This document shows, piece after piece, positions 15,577 through 24,126 of a DNA stretch of 38,131 nt. How positions within the stretch are numbered: position 1 is the first letter of the stretch; every line of letters starts with the position of its first letter. The stretch is taken from the NCBI GenBank assembly GCA_016779265.1, contig JADHNY010000029.1, positions 1 to 38,131 of the forward strand, read 5' to 3'. The notes below the pieces were generated by a model, which made no database searches, had not been told where the DNA came from, and saw nothing but the letters and a program-made list of their open reading frames with translations. Made by a program: the position numbers and the translations under genes. The stretch comes from Pirellulales bacterium (lineage in GTDB: Bacteria > Planctomycetota > Planctomycetia > Pirellulales > UBA1268).

Positions 15577-16312
15577 TCAGACTCCAGCTTGTCAGCGGTG
15601 GACGAGCATGCCTGAGGCTGAAGCGGCCCTTGGCATCGAGTTCCTCGAGCGCTGTGCGGTACCTCGCCAGCAGCTGGGCATCATCCATCTCCGCGATCTC
15701 CTCCGGCGTGATGAGCCTGCCGAACTCGAGCCGGATTCGGCCGGTTCGGGGGAGCACGCGTGACCGCGGCCAGCATTCGTAGGCACCGACAATCGCGACA
15801 GGCATGATCGGCACCCCTGCCCGACGGGCGATCAGTGTAAACCCACCTTTTAGATCGCCGAGCTGTCCGGTCGAGGTTCGAGTGCCCTCGGGAAAGATGA
15901 TCACCGCCCTGCCTGCTTTGAGGCGGCTGATGATGGCCTTCATGCCGGCAATCGACGAGGACTCACGGTCGATCGGCACCGCGTCAAGCAGCGAGATCAC
16001 GGAGCTGAGCAGCTGGTTGTGAAAGAGTGAACTCCGCGCCAGGCTGGAAAGACGGCGTGGGCTGGCAAGTCCAAGCAAGATCGGATCGAGATGGCTCTGA
16101 TGACTGGCGAGCACAAGCAGGCCGCCCTCCCCCGGCATCGGTTCGGCAAATCGCGAGCGGAAGCCGAAGAACACGATGGAGAGCGTGCGGCAGAGGATCC
16201 AGAGCGTGTCGTAAAACGCTTTTCCCGCCCGCGTGTGCCCCGTCTGCCGCATGCTTGCCGGGGTCGCTCGCGGCTGCGGTGCAGTCGGCTTGTCGTGGGG
16301 TGCTAGGGACAT
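15551..16312 (-). CDS. plsC: 1-acyl-glycerol-3-phosphate acyltransferase (PlsC family)
   Basis: Membrane-associated acyltransferase of phospholipid synthesis, 253 residues. The HX4D catalytic motif is HQSHLD (His71, Asp76), and FPEGTR, which binds the glycerol phosphate, is at 140-145. VPIMPVAIVGAYECWP matches block IV. A hydrophobic helix at about 36-50 probably inserts into the inner membrane. The gene starts inside the end of cmk (10-bp overlap), so the two are translationally coupled; cmk next to plsC is a known arrangement in bacteria. Its 3' end overlaps the convergent large secreted-protein gene by 26 bp, leaving no room for a terminator between them. Which acyl acceptor is used cannot be read; lysophosphatidic acid is the default. 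Confidence 0.88.
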   Translation of the reverse strand: MSLAPHDKPTAPQPRATPASMRQTGHTRAGKAFYDTLWILCRTLSIVFFGFRSRFAEPMPGEGGLLVLASHQSHLDPILLGLASPRRLSSLARSSLFHNQLLSSVISLLDAVPIDRESSSIAGMKAIISRLKAGRAVIIFPEGTRTSTGQLGDLKGGFTLIARRAGVPIMPVAIVGAYECWPRSRVLPRTGRIRLEFGRLITPEEIAEMDDAQLLARYRTALEELDAKGRFSLRHARPPLTSWSLISRPAAPA

Positions 16313-16965
16313 GCCTTTCCTCCGCGACTGACCACCAGCTGGACCAAGGCATCGACGACCTGCTGGTGATCCATGCCATCGGTCTCGACCAGCACGGCGT
16401 CGTCGGCCGCACGCATCGCACCGACTGGCCTAGTGGCATCGGCATCATCCCGGGCCTGCTGCGTGGCCAGGATCGCCTCCAGACTGACAACATCGCCGCA
16501 GGCGGTCCGCTCCAGGTATCGTCGCCGGGCTCGCTCTCGAGGCGAGGCCGTGAGAAACACCTTCAGTTCGGCCTGTGGAAAGACAACGGTTCCCTGGTCG
16601 CGACCCTCGGTCACAATGTCACAGCCGTCAGCAATCCGCCGCTGCTGGTGCACCATCACCTCGCGGACAGCAGCGGCGTCGGCAACACGACGGGTTGCCG
16701 CGGTGACCTCCTGGGTGCGGATCTCAGCGGTCACGTCGGTGCCGTCAACAAGCACACGATCGGCATCGAATCGGAGCTCGAGCCGGCTTGCAAGGTTGGC
16801 GAGTTCGGAGTCCTCTTCAAGGCACACGTTGCGGGTGAGGGCGGCCCAGGCAACCCCGCGATACATCGCTCCGGTGTCGAGATACCGCCAGCCCAGTTGG
16901 CGGGCAAGGGCTTTGGCAGCGGTGCTCTTGCCTGCTCCCGCCGGGCCGTCGAGGGTGACAATCAT
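16303..16965 (-). CDS. cmk: Cytidylate kinase
   Basis: Phosphorylates CMP and dCMP to the diphosphates (EC 2.7.4.25) in the cytoplasm. The protein has 220 residues, typical of the bacterial enzyme. The P-loop is GPAGAGKST at 7-15, with YLDTGAMYRGVAW as the CMP-binding segment right after. TEGRDQGTVVFP corresponds to the conserved EGRDIGTVVFP block, here with Gln instead of Ile. RARRRYLE and the lid RDDADATRP follow. The ATG overlaps the stop of the upstream GH38-like gene by 4 bp (ATGA) and the gene overlaps plsC by 10 bp, so all three are one unit. Confidence 0.95.
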   Translation of the reverse strand: MIVTLDGPAGAGKSTAAKALARQLGWRYLDTGAMYRGVAWAALTRNVCLEEDSELANLASRLELRFDADRVLVDGTDVTAEIRTQEVTAATRRVADAAAVREVMVHQQRRIADGCDIVTEGRDQGTVVFPQAELKVFLTASPRERARRRYLERTACGDVVSLEAILATQQARDDADATRPVGAMRAADDAVLVETDGMDHQQVVDALVQLVVSRGGKACP

Positions 16966-19619
16966 GCCTCACCTCCCGCAGCAGCTTCGTCATCCACCAC
17001 GAACCGGGCTTCGACGAACGCCCACTCATATGCTGCCAGCGGCACGAGCACAGCGGAGTCTTCGATTATCAGTTCGTTGCCACGCTTTCCATCTGCGGAA
17101 CATCGCCAGGCGGCGACTGGCGTGCGTGGGAGTTGGAGCCGTGCGGTGTGACGGCGGCCGGCTGACTCCAGCAGTCCGCACTGCAGCCCAACCACCTCCT
17201 CTGCTTCGCTGATCGCCATTCCAGTGGTCAGCCGAACGGAGCCTTCCGCACGCACGGCGGTGCCATCGTCGCGTGCAGCCAACGCTGCGAGTGCCGCCGC
17301 GGAGTCAGCGTTGTCTGGCGCGGCCATCAGCCGGATCGCGTCATCCCACGGCCGCTCACGGCCAACGCCAATCGCCAGCTGAAACCGGCCCGAACTGCTC
17401 CCCGCGGGCAACAGAAGCGTGTCGAGCATGTGTGAGTGGCTGCGGACGTGCCAAGGGAGGCCGAGCGGGAAGATCGAGAGCCGCTGTGGCGACGAGCCGC
17501 GACGCAAGTCGTCGATCGCCAGTTCGACAAAGTGTTCACCCATCATCACGTTGCGTTCGCTGGCAACTGACTGGGTGTGGATGCTGCGGAACAGATCGGC
17601 GCCGTCGTTCTCGTTCCAGGCGAATCGGCAGGCGGCATAGTTTTCAAGCGGATTGCCGGAGAGGGTCTCATCAAGCTGCAGGTCAATGTCGAGCACGATC
17701 AGAGATGAGCCCGCTGGAAGCGTCATCCGCTGGCAGAAGCGTCCTACGGGCGTGCCGGTGTGATCGACCAGACGGCCACGGCTTTCGAGGGTGTCGTCTG
17801 GCGAGCCTTCCCAGCGGCCCACCGTGTCGGCCGCCATAGTGGCGTACTCACTCCGTTCAAGCGGGTCCTGCCAGCGACTCCCCGCCGGTGGTTTTGTGAC
17901 TCGACGAGTCAGCCGCTGGGAGAGGCGGTTGGCGGTGTCGTCACTGGCCCGCAGTGAGAGGATGCCGCCTGTTTCAGGATGCAGCCGTAGCCGAATGAGT
18001 CCATTGTCGAGAATCTCATCTGCCGTAGCGTTTGCTTTGCGCCCCCATGGCATCAGGCTGCCGAGTCGGCCAAGCAACCCCTGCCTGCTTGCGGGAAGGC
18101 GGGATGCGGGCTGAGCATCTGCGGCATGCGGCAAAGTTGCTGTGGGAGTCGCCTGTTGTCGGCTGGTCGTACCACTGATCGCTTCGTCAAAGCGTTCGCG
18201 TGCTGTAGCCAGTGAGACGGCTTCGCGACGGGCGGCCGTGCGAGGGGTGGTCAACGCCTCGTCACCCGAGGCAGTGGCTTCTGGGAGAGGAGGGCGGAAG
18301 GAGTCTGGGCCGTAGTCGACGGTGATGCTGGCGGACGAGGTTTCGCTAAGCAGTTTTGAGGGGAGTGCAAAGCTTCCCAGCACCCGGCCCCGCAGCGTGA
18401 TCCGCCGCAGTCGCTCGTACCACGGGCTGGTGGTGCCAGGATAGCGAGCGAAGCTGAGCACAACGGCATGTTCATGATCCATCGCGTTGCCGAGTTTCTC
18501 GGGCAGGCCGAGGATGGTGGCGGCATCGCGGGCATCAAGAGGTGCTTTGGCAATCGCCTCGATGGCGCCAGATCCGGTGCCGGTCCAGCGAATACGGCTG
18601 GCACCGGGGTCGGGAAGTGGACTGCCGTCGAAGAGGTTCCAGATCGCGCCGTCGTAGCCCAATGAGGAGAGGAGCTGGGGGAGCAGAGCGGAACCACCAC
18701 CGCCGCGTCGACCGAAGATCGTCGGACTGTGGCCAATGGCACGCCGCCAGGCGTCTCTGCCGCGGCGGAAGGACTCCAGAATGGTTTCAGGCGATTGGCT
18801 CGCAACTGGCGTGTCGTCCCAGAGTCCGCCGACCGCTTCCAGCCGCCCGGCGGCGACCGCCTCTTTGAGAGCGTTTGCTCGATCCGGACGGGTGACGGTG
18901 AGCTGATCGATGAGCTCGCCAGAGGCGATCAGGCCTGATGGCGACTGCGAGGCAAGTTCGTGATCCAGCCGCTCGTCCATGGTGGAAGGAGCAATCAACA
19001 GCAGATCGAGCAGCCAGACATCTACCGGATAGTAGTGAGACCGCGCGGTCTCGAGATGGCGGTGGCAGGCGTCGAGGAGCTCGTTGGCCTTGGTCTGCTC
19101 GTTGGCGACGGCGGCCTTGGCAGCGGCGACGAGGTCGCTGGCGAAAACATCTTTTTCTGGCATCGACTGCGATCGCATTCGCCGCGAAAGCAGTTCTGCC
19201 AGCAGCCAGGCGAGGCCGAGGGCGTAAAACTCTTCGATCAGCTCTGGATCGACCGTGTCCAGCTGGGGAGAGACGTCAAGCAGTTTGGCCGCTTCCGCCA
19301 CAATCGCCGAGACGTCTGAGAGATGTCGCACCGCGGTGGTGGTGACTGTGGCCTGATCCTGCGGATCAACCTCATGACTGGTGACGTCAAAGCGGTGATC
19401 AAAGGCTGCGGGAACGATGGCCACGCTGGAAAGAAGTCCTTCAGCAGGCCGGTCGATGCCCCGCCAGGAGGGCATCCGCCCCATGCTCGCGACGAGGAGT
19501 GGATGCCAGCTGGCAGTCCAGGCGGCTAGGAGATCTTCCGCCTCCTCGCCGCGGCTCCAGACCGGAAAATCCTCGAGCGAATGACAGGGAAGAAGGACCG
19601 TGATCCGCTCGTGACTCAT
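16962..19619 (-). CDS. Glycoside hydrolase 38-like protein, divergent
   Basis: An 885-residue cytoplasmic-looking protein (no signal peptide). Its plan resembles GH38 alpha-mannosidases: an N-terminal barrel of the GH38/57 type, a helical middle and a large C-terminal beta-sandwich. Hints are the start ITVLLPCHSLEDFP, a segment where a polypeptide locates its counterpart by GHSPTIFGRRGGGG and LLSSLGYDGAIWN (compare the mannosidase 'figure out of which the image looks' region), and late motifs such as ILSLRASDD and CRFAWNEND. The usual zinc-binding HxHxD at the start and a clear nucleophile Asp are not visible, so activity may be lost or changed. A 70-residue low-complexity insert (Ala/Thr/Arg) lies around 445-520. 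It is the first gene of a coupled operon with cmk and plsC. The fold assignment is tentative; a planctomycete-specific conserved protein is the cautious description. Confidence 0.6.
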   Translation of the reverse strand: MSHERITVLLPCHSLEDFPVWSRGEEAEDLLAAWTASWHPLLVASMGRMPSWRGIDRPAEGLLSSVAIVPAAFDHRFDVTSHEVDPQDQATVTTTAVRHLSDVSAIVAEAAKLLDVSPQLDTVDPELIEEFYALGLAWLLAELLSRRMRSQSMPEKDVFASDLVAAAKAAVANEQTKANELLDACHRHLETARSHYYPVDVWLLDLLLIAPSTMDERLDHELASQSPSGLIASGELIDQLTVTRPDRANALKEAVAAGRLEAVGGLWDDTPVASQSPETILESFRRGRDAWRRAIGHSPTIFGRRGGGGSALLPQLLSSLGYDGAIWNLFDGSPLPDPGASRIRWTGTGSGAIEAIAKAPLDARDAATILGLPEKLGNAMDHEHAVVLSFARYPGTTSPWYERLRRITLRGRVLGSFALPSKLLSETSSASITVDYGPDSFRPPLPEATASGDEALTTPRTAARREAVSLATARERFDEAISGTTSRQQATPTATLPHAADAQPASRLPASRQGLLGRLGSLMPWGRKANATADEILDNGLIRLRLHPETGGILSLRASDDTANRLSQRLTRRVTKPPAGSRWQDPLERSEYATMAADTVGRWEGSPDDTLESRGRLVDHTGTPVGRFCQRMTLPAGSSLIVLDIDLQLDETLSGNPLENYAACRFAWNENDGADLFRSIHTQSVASERNVMMGEHFVELAIDDLRRGSSPQRLSIFPLGLPWHVRSHSHMLDTLLLPAGSSSGRFQLAIGVGRERPWDDAIRLMAAPDNADSAAALAALAARDDGTAVRAEGSVRLTTGMAISEAEEVVGLQCGLLESAGRRHTARLQLPRTPVAAWRCSADGKRGNELIIEDSAVLVPLAAYEWAFVEARFVVDDEAAAGGEA

Positions 19620-19971
19620 GCTGCTGCCAGTCGTGTGACTGTTCGGGTGGGAAGGAACCTGCTCGTCGACGGAGCCCCTCTACGCTACCCCGTAGGCTGG
19701 TTTAAGGCATCCGGGGGCGGCTGCCACGCTCCGTGAGCGTTTGACTTTGCTTCTTTTTCGTCCATAAATTGTGAGTTGGGAAGGCTTTGCGGCACATATG
19801 ACATGAAAAGACGCAGCGGGAGTCCGTGGCGTCTCGACTTGCATTTGGGGAATGTGGCCGCGGCGAACTGCCTGGAAACAGGTAAACTGCGGTCCCGTGA
19901 ACGGTTCTCGGCGCGGTATCGTCCAAGGGAATGGTGGGGTGTTGTTTTCCCACCAGTGACTCATCTGCGGA
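19620..19971. other. Divergent intergenic region before the PilM operon
   Basis: This 352-bp stretch lies between the leftward GH38-like gene and the rightward pilM gene. It holds a candidate promoter (listed separately), a perfect hairpin ACGCTC-CGT-GAGCGT at 19726-19740 that abuts the -35, and CTACG/CGTAG at about 19680-19695. The last 150 bp before pilM would form a long 5' leader if that promoter is used. No short gene with family character was found. Confidence 0.45.
19742..19770 (+). promoter_or_regulatory. Candidate sigma-70-type promoter for the PilM operon
   Basis: TTGACT at 19742-19747 matches the -35 consensus in five of six bases. It is followed after 17 nt by ATAAAT at 19765-19770, a weak -10. 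This is an unusually A/T-rich patch in a G/C-rich region. The inverted repeat at 19726-19740 lies immediately upstream and could bind a regulator. Start would be about 200 nt before the pilM ATG. Confidence 0.35.
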
Positions 19972-22356
19972 ATGGATCTCATGGCTCGCAGCGGACACGT
20001 TTGGGGCATCGATATTGGCACCTGCGGGCTGAAGGCCCTGCGGTGCACCGTTGGCAGCGAGGGAACGGCCGTGGAAGCCGTTGCCTTGGAGTACATCGAG
20101 TACCCCATGCTGCTCTCCGATCCGGAAGCCGACCGGGTCGAGTTGGTGCGGAACGCCCTGCAGGAACTGCTCTCCCGTCATGATCTGCATCAGGACAAGG
20201 TGATCTTGTCGGTGCCTGGTCAGTCGGGGCTCACGAAATACAGCAAGCTGCCTCCGATCGAGGCGAAGAAGATCCCCGACATCGTCCAGTACGAGGCGAG
20301 GCAGCAGATTCCGTTCCCGCTGGAACAGGTTGTCTGGGATTGGCAGAGGCTGCCCGGCGGGATGGAAGAAGCCGGCTTCGTGATCGACGCCGAAGTGGCG
20401 ATCTTCGCGATGAAGCGTGAGCAGGTGTTTAAGGCTCTCCAGCCGCTGACTGATGTCGGTATCGATGTTGAGGTCCTGCAGCTGGCACCGGTTGCCCTGG
20501 CCAACATGGTGATGTTTGACCAGCTGCCGCCGGTCGATGAGCTCGATCCAGACGATCCTCCTCCGTTTACGGTGCTTGTCTCCACCGGAGTCGATAGCAC
20601 GGATCTCGTGGTCACCAACGGCCTGCAGATCTGGCAGCGGAGCATCCCCATCGGCGGTAGCAACTTCACAAAAGCGATCGTCGCTTCCATGAAGCTGACG
20701 TTTGCCAAGGCGGAGCATCTCAAGCGAAATGCGGTCCGTGCGGAGAACGCGAAGGCGGTTTTCCTGGCAATGCGGCCGGTGTTTAACGACTTCTCTGCAG
20801 AACTTCAGCGATCGCTCAACTACTTCACCGGCACCCACAAGACCGCCTCGATCGGCAAGGTCTATCTGCTCGGCAATGCGGTGAAGCTCCGCGGTCTGAG
20901 TGATTTCGTTGCCAAGCAGATCGGGCTCGATGTGAGCCGCTTGGAGAAGTTCGAGAAGCTGGATGGCAAGACGGTGATCGGTTCGTCAACGTTCCGTGAG
21001 AACCGGCTGGCGTTCGGCACGGCCTACGGCCTCGCGGCTCAAGGCCTCGGCATGGCGGAGATGAAGACGACGCTGATGCCGAAGCAGATCCTGCGTGATC
21101 GGCTGATTGCGTCCAAGCGACCGGTGACTGTGGCGGCCCTGCTCGTGCTGCTGGTGACCGCATTCATCGGCTACGCCGGTAACGTGTTCACCTGGAACAG
21201 CTACGCCGAATCGATCTATGCGAGTGCTTTGAGCAGCGCCGATCAGGCGGCAAGTAGTTCGCAAACGGCCAAGTCGGCAGTCCAGAAAGCGGAAACAGAC
21301 CGTGATGCTGCGGTCGAAGGGCAGCAGATCTTTCTGCGGGTTGCGCACCGGCGTTTCCAGAGTTTGGAGATGCTGCGAGCGTTGCGGTCGGTGCTGCCGC
21401 ACGATCCGCCAGATGCGATTCCTGAAGACCCTGCTGATCGTAACGAAGTCCACATCGACCGTGTCGACATGCAGTACTTCAGCGATCTCTCGACCTGGTT
21501 TGAGGATGTGAAGGATCAGTGGCAGAAGACGCACCCTCGAGATGGCGTTGTGCTCGACGAGCCAGAACTTGAAGACACTGCTGAAGCCGCCGAACCTGCT
21601 GCGGATGGTGAAACGACAACGGAAGGGGAGACCGCTGCTGACGATGACACGGCTGAGGCTGAGCAGACGGTGGAGGTCGACGAGTCGCCTGCGGGCACCG
21701 AGCAAGAGGGGGAAGAGGTTGCCCTCGCTGATGATCCTGGTCCCTCGGGGCCTGGCTGGGTGATTGAGTTAGTCGGCCACCACTACCACAACGAACCGCG
21801 GCATAGGCCAAACCAGAGTGCTCAGTTTGTTCGTGACACGCTGATTAAGAATCTCCTCGGTGACGGACCTGAGGTAACGGTTGACGTCGGTCCGTTGGCC
21901 GGAGAGATCGTTTCGGTAAGCGAGTTTGGCATCAAGTATCCGGTGCTCGTCACGTCTTCAACGATTCAGCCAGAGCAGGTTGTCAATCCGCTTCTTGCTG
22001 CTGACGGCGGCCTGTCGACAGGTGTCGGCATGATGGGTGAAAGCGGCATGATGAGCATGGGCCGCGGCATGGGGTCTGGTGGTTTTGGAAGCGGCCCAGG
22101 AATGGGAATAGGGCGTCGGCCGCCGTCGGGCTCCGGGGAAGGTGATGGTGACGAAGAAGGCGAAGACCCGGTTGTGGAACTGAAGCGATACGACTTTGTC
22201 GTGCAGTTCGTCTGGGTGCCACAGATTCCAGGGCAGCCAATGCTCGATGGCGACGGGGCTGCCGCAGCAGGTGCTGGTCGGAGTGGTCGAAGTGGCGGTT
22301 CACGTTCGTTCGGTGGCCGTCGTGGCCGTCGTGACGATGATGACGACGACGATTGA
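19972..22356 (+). CDS. pilM: PilM-PilN-like fusion protein (type IV pilus platform)
   Basis: A 794-residue protein with two known parts in one chain. Residues 1-375 are the actin-like ATPase PilM: VWGIDIGTCGLKALR (phosphate-1), KVILSVPGQSGLTKYSKLPP, YEARQQIPFPLEQVVWDWQ, and YLLGNAVKLRGLSDF. A single membrane helix follows at about 384-405 (VTVAALLVLLVTAFIGYAG), then a coiled coil and a periplasmic PilN-like segment (EMLRALRSVLPHD, then VHIDRVDMQYF). An acidic linker lies near 525-595, a Met/Gly-rich patch at 682-720, and the tail is Gly/Arg-rich ending in seven Asp. Two start ATGs exist, 19972 and 19981; GGA before the second favours it slightly. Classical systems encode PilM and PilN separately. 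It is the first of four co-directional genes 21, -4 and 25 nt apart. The PilM part is certain; pilus versus secretion role is open. Confidence 0.88.
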   Translation: MDLMARSGHVWGIDIGTCGLKALRCTVGSEGTAVEAVALEYIEYPMLLSDPEADRVELVRNALQELLSRHDLHQDKVILSVPGQSGLTKYSKLPPIEAKKIPDIVQYEARQQIPFPLEQVVWDWQRLPGGMEEAGFVIDAEVAIFAMKREQVFKALQPLTDVGIDVEVLQLAPVALANMVMFDQLPPVDELDPDDPPPFTVLVSTGVDSTDLVVTNGLQIWQRSIPIGGSNFTKAIVASMKLTFAKAEHLKRNAVRAENAKAVFLAMRPVFNDFSAELQRSLNYFTGTHKTASIGKVYLLGNAVKLRGLSDFVAKQIGLDVSRLEKFEKLDGKTVIGSSTFRENRLAFGTAYGLAAQGLGMAEMKTTLMPKQILRDRLIASKRPVTVAALLVLLVTAFIGYAGNVFTWNSYAESIYASALSSADQAASSSQTAKSAVQKAETDRDAAVEGQQIFLRVAHRRFQSLEMLRALRSVLPHDPPDAIPEDPADRNEVHIDRVDMQYFSDLSTWFEDVKDQWQKTHPRDGVVLDEPELEDTAEAAEPAADGETTTEGETAADDDTAEAEQTVEVDESPAGTEQEGEEVALADDPGPSGPGWVIELVGHHYHNEPRHRPNQSAQFVRDTLIKNLLGDGPEVTVDVGPLAGEIVSVSEFGIKYPVLVTSSTIQPEQVVNPLLAADGGLSTGVGMMGESGMMSMGRGMGSGGFGSGPGMGIGRRPPSGSGEGDGDEEGEDPVVELKRYDFVVQFVWVPQIPGQPMLDGDGAAAAGAGRSGRSGGSRSFGGRRGRRDDDDDDD
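22012..22130 (+). repeat. Met/Gly-rich block in the PilM-PilN fusion
   Basis: Codons for residues about 681-720 encode a run of Gly, Met and Ser (for example MMGESGMMSMGRGMGSGG). It is shorter and less regular than in the next three genes, but of the same kind. It separates the PilN-like part from the C-terminal strand QFVWVPQIPGQP. Confidence 0.7.
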
Positions 22357-22377
22357 TGGTGGAGACACGAGGACATC

Positions 22378-24126
22378 ATGCAACTACCTGAAAACGTGCA
22401 GCCGGTTGTCGCCGCGCTCGGCAAGTACCACTTTTGGATTCTGGCTGTGTTGGTACCGCTGTTAGTGGTGCCGATGTTCGTGCTCGCGAGCAGCGACATT
22501 TCGCAGAAGATCGATGACGCTCAGAGCAACATCCAGTCCAAGATAAGTGCGGTCCAGTCGGTGAGATCGACCTCCCCTCATCCGAATCAGGAATGGGCAG
22601 ACCAGATTGGTGAGCAAACGCTGAGCATCCGACAAGACACCTGGCGGTCGTGGGATCAGGCGTATCAAGACCAGCTACAGATTCGGGTCTGGCCCGATTC
22701 GCTCGGGCCTCAGTTTCTCCGGTATGTCGATCGTTTGGGAGAAGGGACCGAACTCCCGCTCACGCTGCGCGAGCTCTATCAAAACTCGGTGCCTTCGATT
22801 GTGAAGTCGCTGCCAGCACGTATGGGAGCTGACGACCTCATGGAAGCTGGTATGGGGATGGGTGGCATGAGCGGCATGGAAGGCATGGGCTCCGGGATGG
22901 GGGGCATGTCCGGCATGTCGATGCGTGGCCGCTCAGGTGGCGGCCGCTTCAGCTCTGGTGGAGAGGAAGATGGTGGCTTCATGGGGGACATGGGGCCTCG
23001 ACCGATGGTCGACTGGTCAGCAGCGGATCAGTCTCGGATCTATGAGTCCTTTGTGTGGGACACGACCCCTTCCACCACGCAGATCCTGCTCGCTCAAGAA
23101 GAACTGTGGGTCTACGGCGTTCTCTGTGACGCGATCGCCCTCGCGAACAGTCGCTCCACCGGACACTACAACGCCTCGATTCCGACCGTGAACGAACTGG
23201 CCATCGGCTACCAGGCGGCTGAGGATCAGCCCGGTGGCGAGGGGAGTGGTCGTGTGATGGTGCCTGGGGCTGGCGACAGTCCGATGATGAGCGGTGGCAT
23301 GGGCAGCAGCATGGGCAGCAGCATGGAGATGATGTCCATGGGGCTTGAAGGAGGTGGCGGTGGAGCCGGTGGCGGGGCTGGTGCCGGCCTTGTCCGACCT
23401 CCACATCCTCGTTTCGGTTCGAGCGGCGGTGGCGAAAACAGTAGTTCCATGGGCATGGGCGGGATGAGCTCCATGGGCATGATGGGCGGAGCGGGAGGTG
23501 GAGCATCCACCGCAACGACAGGCTCTCAAGATGACGCGCTCTACAACTGGATCTATGTCGACTTCAGCGGCAAGCCGCTGACAAAATCAGAAATCGACTC
23601 GTCGTCCGCGACTCGCATGATGCGGCTGATGCCGTTCCGGCTCCAGATTCAGATCGGTGAACAGCGGCTTGACGACTTCCTCGTCGAACTGGCGACCCAG
23701 GCACCTGTGCCGATCGATGTGCGACAGGTTCGCATCAACCCGAGTGCTGGTGGCGGTAGCTCCGGTGGCGAGGGGATGGGCTCTGGAGGAATGAGTTCCG
23801 GTGGCATGGGGAGTGGCATGGGCCCTTCGCGTGCCGGTCGCATGGGCGGCGGTGGAGGCTCGATGGGTGGTCGTATGTCGTCGAGCATGGGCGGTATGGA
23901 AGGCATGGGCATGGAAGGCATGGGCGGCGACGATGGCGGTGGCCGGCCAAACGACCTGGAAGTGATCATTTCCGGCACGATTGCACTTGTCGCGGCTCCG
24001 GATGTCACGGTCGTTGGCCTTGCTGAAGATGAGATTCCGCTGCCGAGTGATGAGCTGCCGTTTGATGACGGCGTCGGGCCTGCAAATACAGAAGATGAGA
24101 CGCTTTCAGAAGGAGACGTGTCATGA
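22378..24126 (+). CDS. Single-pass membrane protein with Met-Gly-Ser blocks (PilO/PilN-type position)
   Basis: A 582-residue protein. A short cytoplasmic N-terminus is followed by one membrane helix at about 19-38 (FWILAVLVPLLVVPMFVLA), then a helical stem (KIDDAQSNIQSKISAVQS), as in PilN/PilO-type proteins. The rest is periplasmic: structured parts at 60-150, 195-270, 375-440 and 520-560 alternate with four blocks rich in Met, Gly and Ser. The segment FRLQIQIGEQRLDDFLVELAT is the kind of alpha-beta unit seen in PilO. Position directly after PilM-PilN is where pilO is expected. No known family was recognised with certainty. The gene overlaps the next by 4 bp (ATGA), and AAGGAG near its end serves that next gene. 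The stop is preceded by an acidic tail. Confidence 0.75.
   Translation: MQLPENVQPVVAALGKYHFWILAVLVPLLVVPMFVLASSDISQKIDDAQSNIQSKISAVQSVRSTSPHPNQEWADQIGEQTLSIRQDTWRSWDQAYQDQLQIRVWPDSLGPQFLRYVDRLGEGTELPLTLRELYQNSVPSIVKSLPARMGADDLMEAGMGMGGMSGMEGMGSGMGGMSGMSMRGRSGGGRFSSGGEEDGGFMGDMGPRPMVDWSAADQSRIYESFVWDTTPSTTQILLAQEELWVYGVLCDAIALANSRSTGHYNASIPTVNELAIGYQAAEDQPGGEGSGRVMVPGAGDSPMMSGGMGSSMGSSMEMMSMGLEGGGGGAGGGAGAGLVRPPHPRFGSSGGGENSSSMGMGGMSSMGMMGGAGGGASTATTGSQDDALYNWIYVDFSGKPLTKSEIDSSSATRMMRLMPFRLQIQIGEQRLDDFLVELATQAPVPIDVRQVRINPSAGGGSSGGEGMGSGGMSSGGMGSGMGPSRAGRMGGGGGSMGGRMSSSMGGMEGMGMEGMGGDDGGGRPNDLEVIISGTIALVAAPDVTVVGLAEDEIPLPSDELPFDDGVGPANTEDETLSEGDVS
22841..23945 (+). repeat. Met-Gly-Ser repeat blocks in the second operon gene
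   Basis: Four blocks lie at about 22845-22930, 23280-23400, 23445-23510 and 23750-23940. They encode runs such as GMGGMSGMEGMGSGMGG and GMGSSMGSSMEMMSMG. All are in frame with the gene, so they are protein sequence, not intergenic repeats. Spacing between blocks is irregular and filled with folded-looking sequence. Confidence 0.75.

Noticed and set aside
23017-23529. Minus-strand His/Ala-rich open frame
   Set aside because: It is only the complement of the Met-Gly repeats in the second operon gene.
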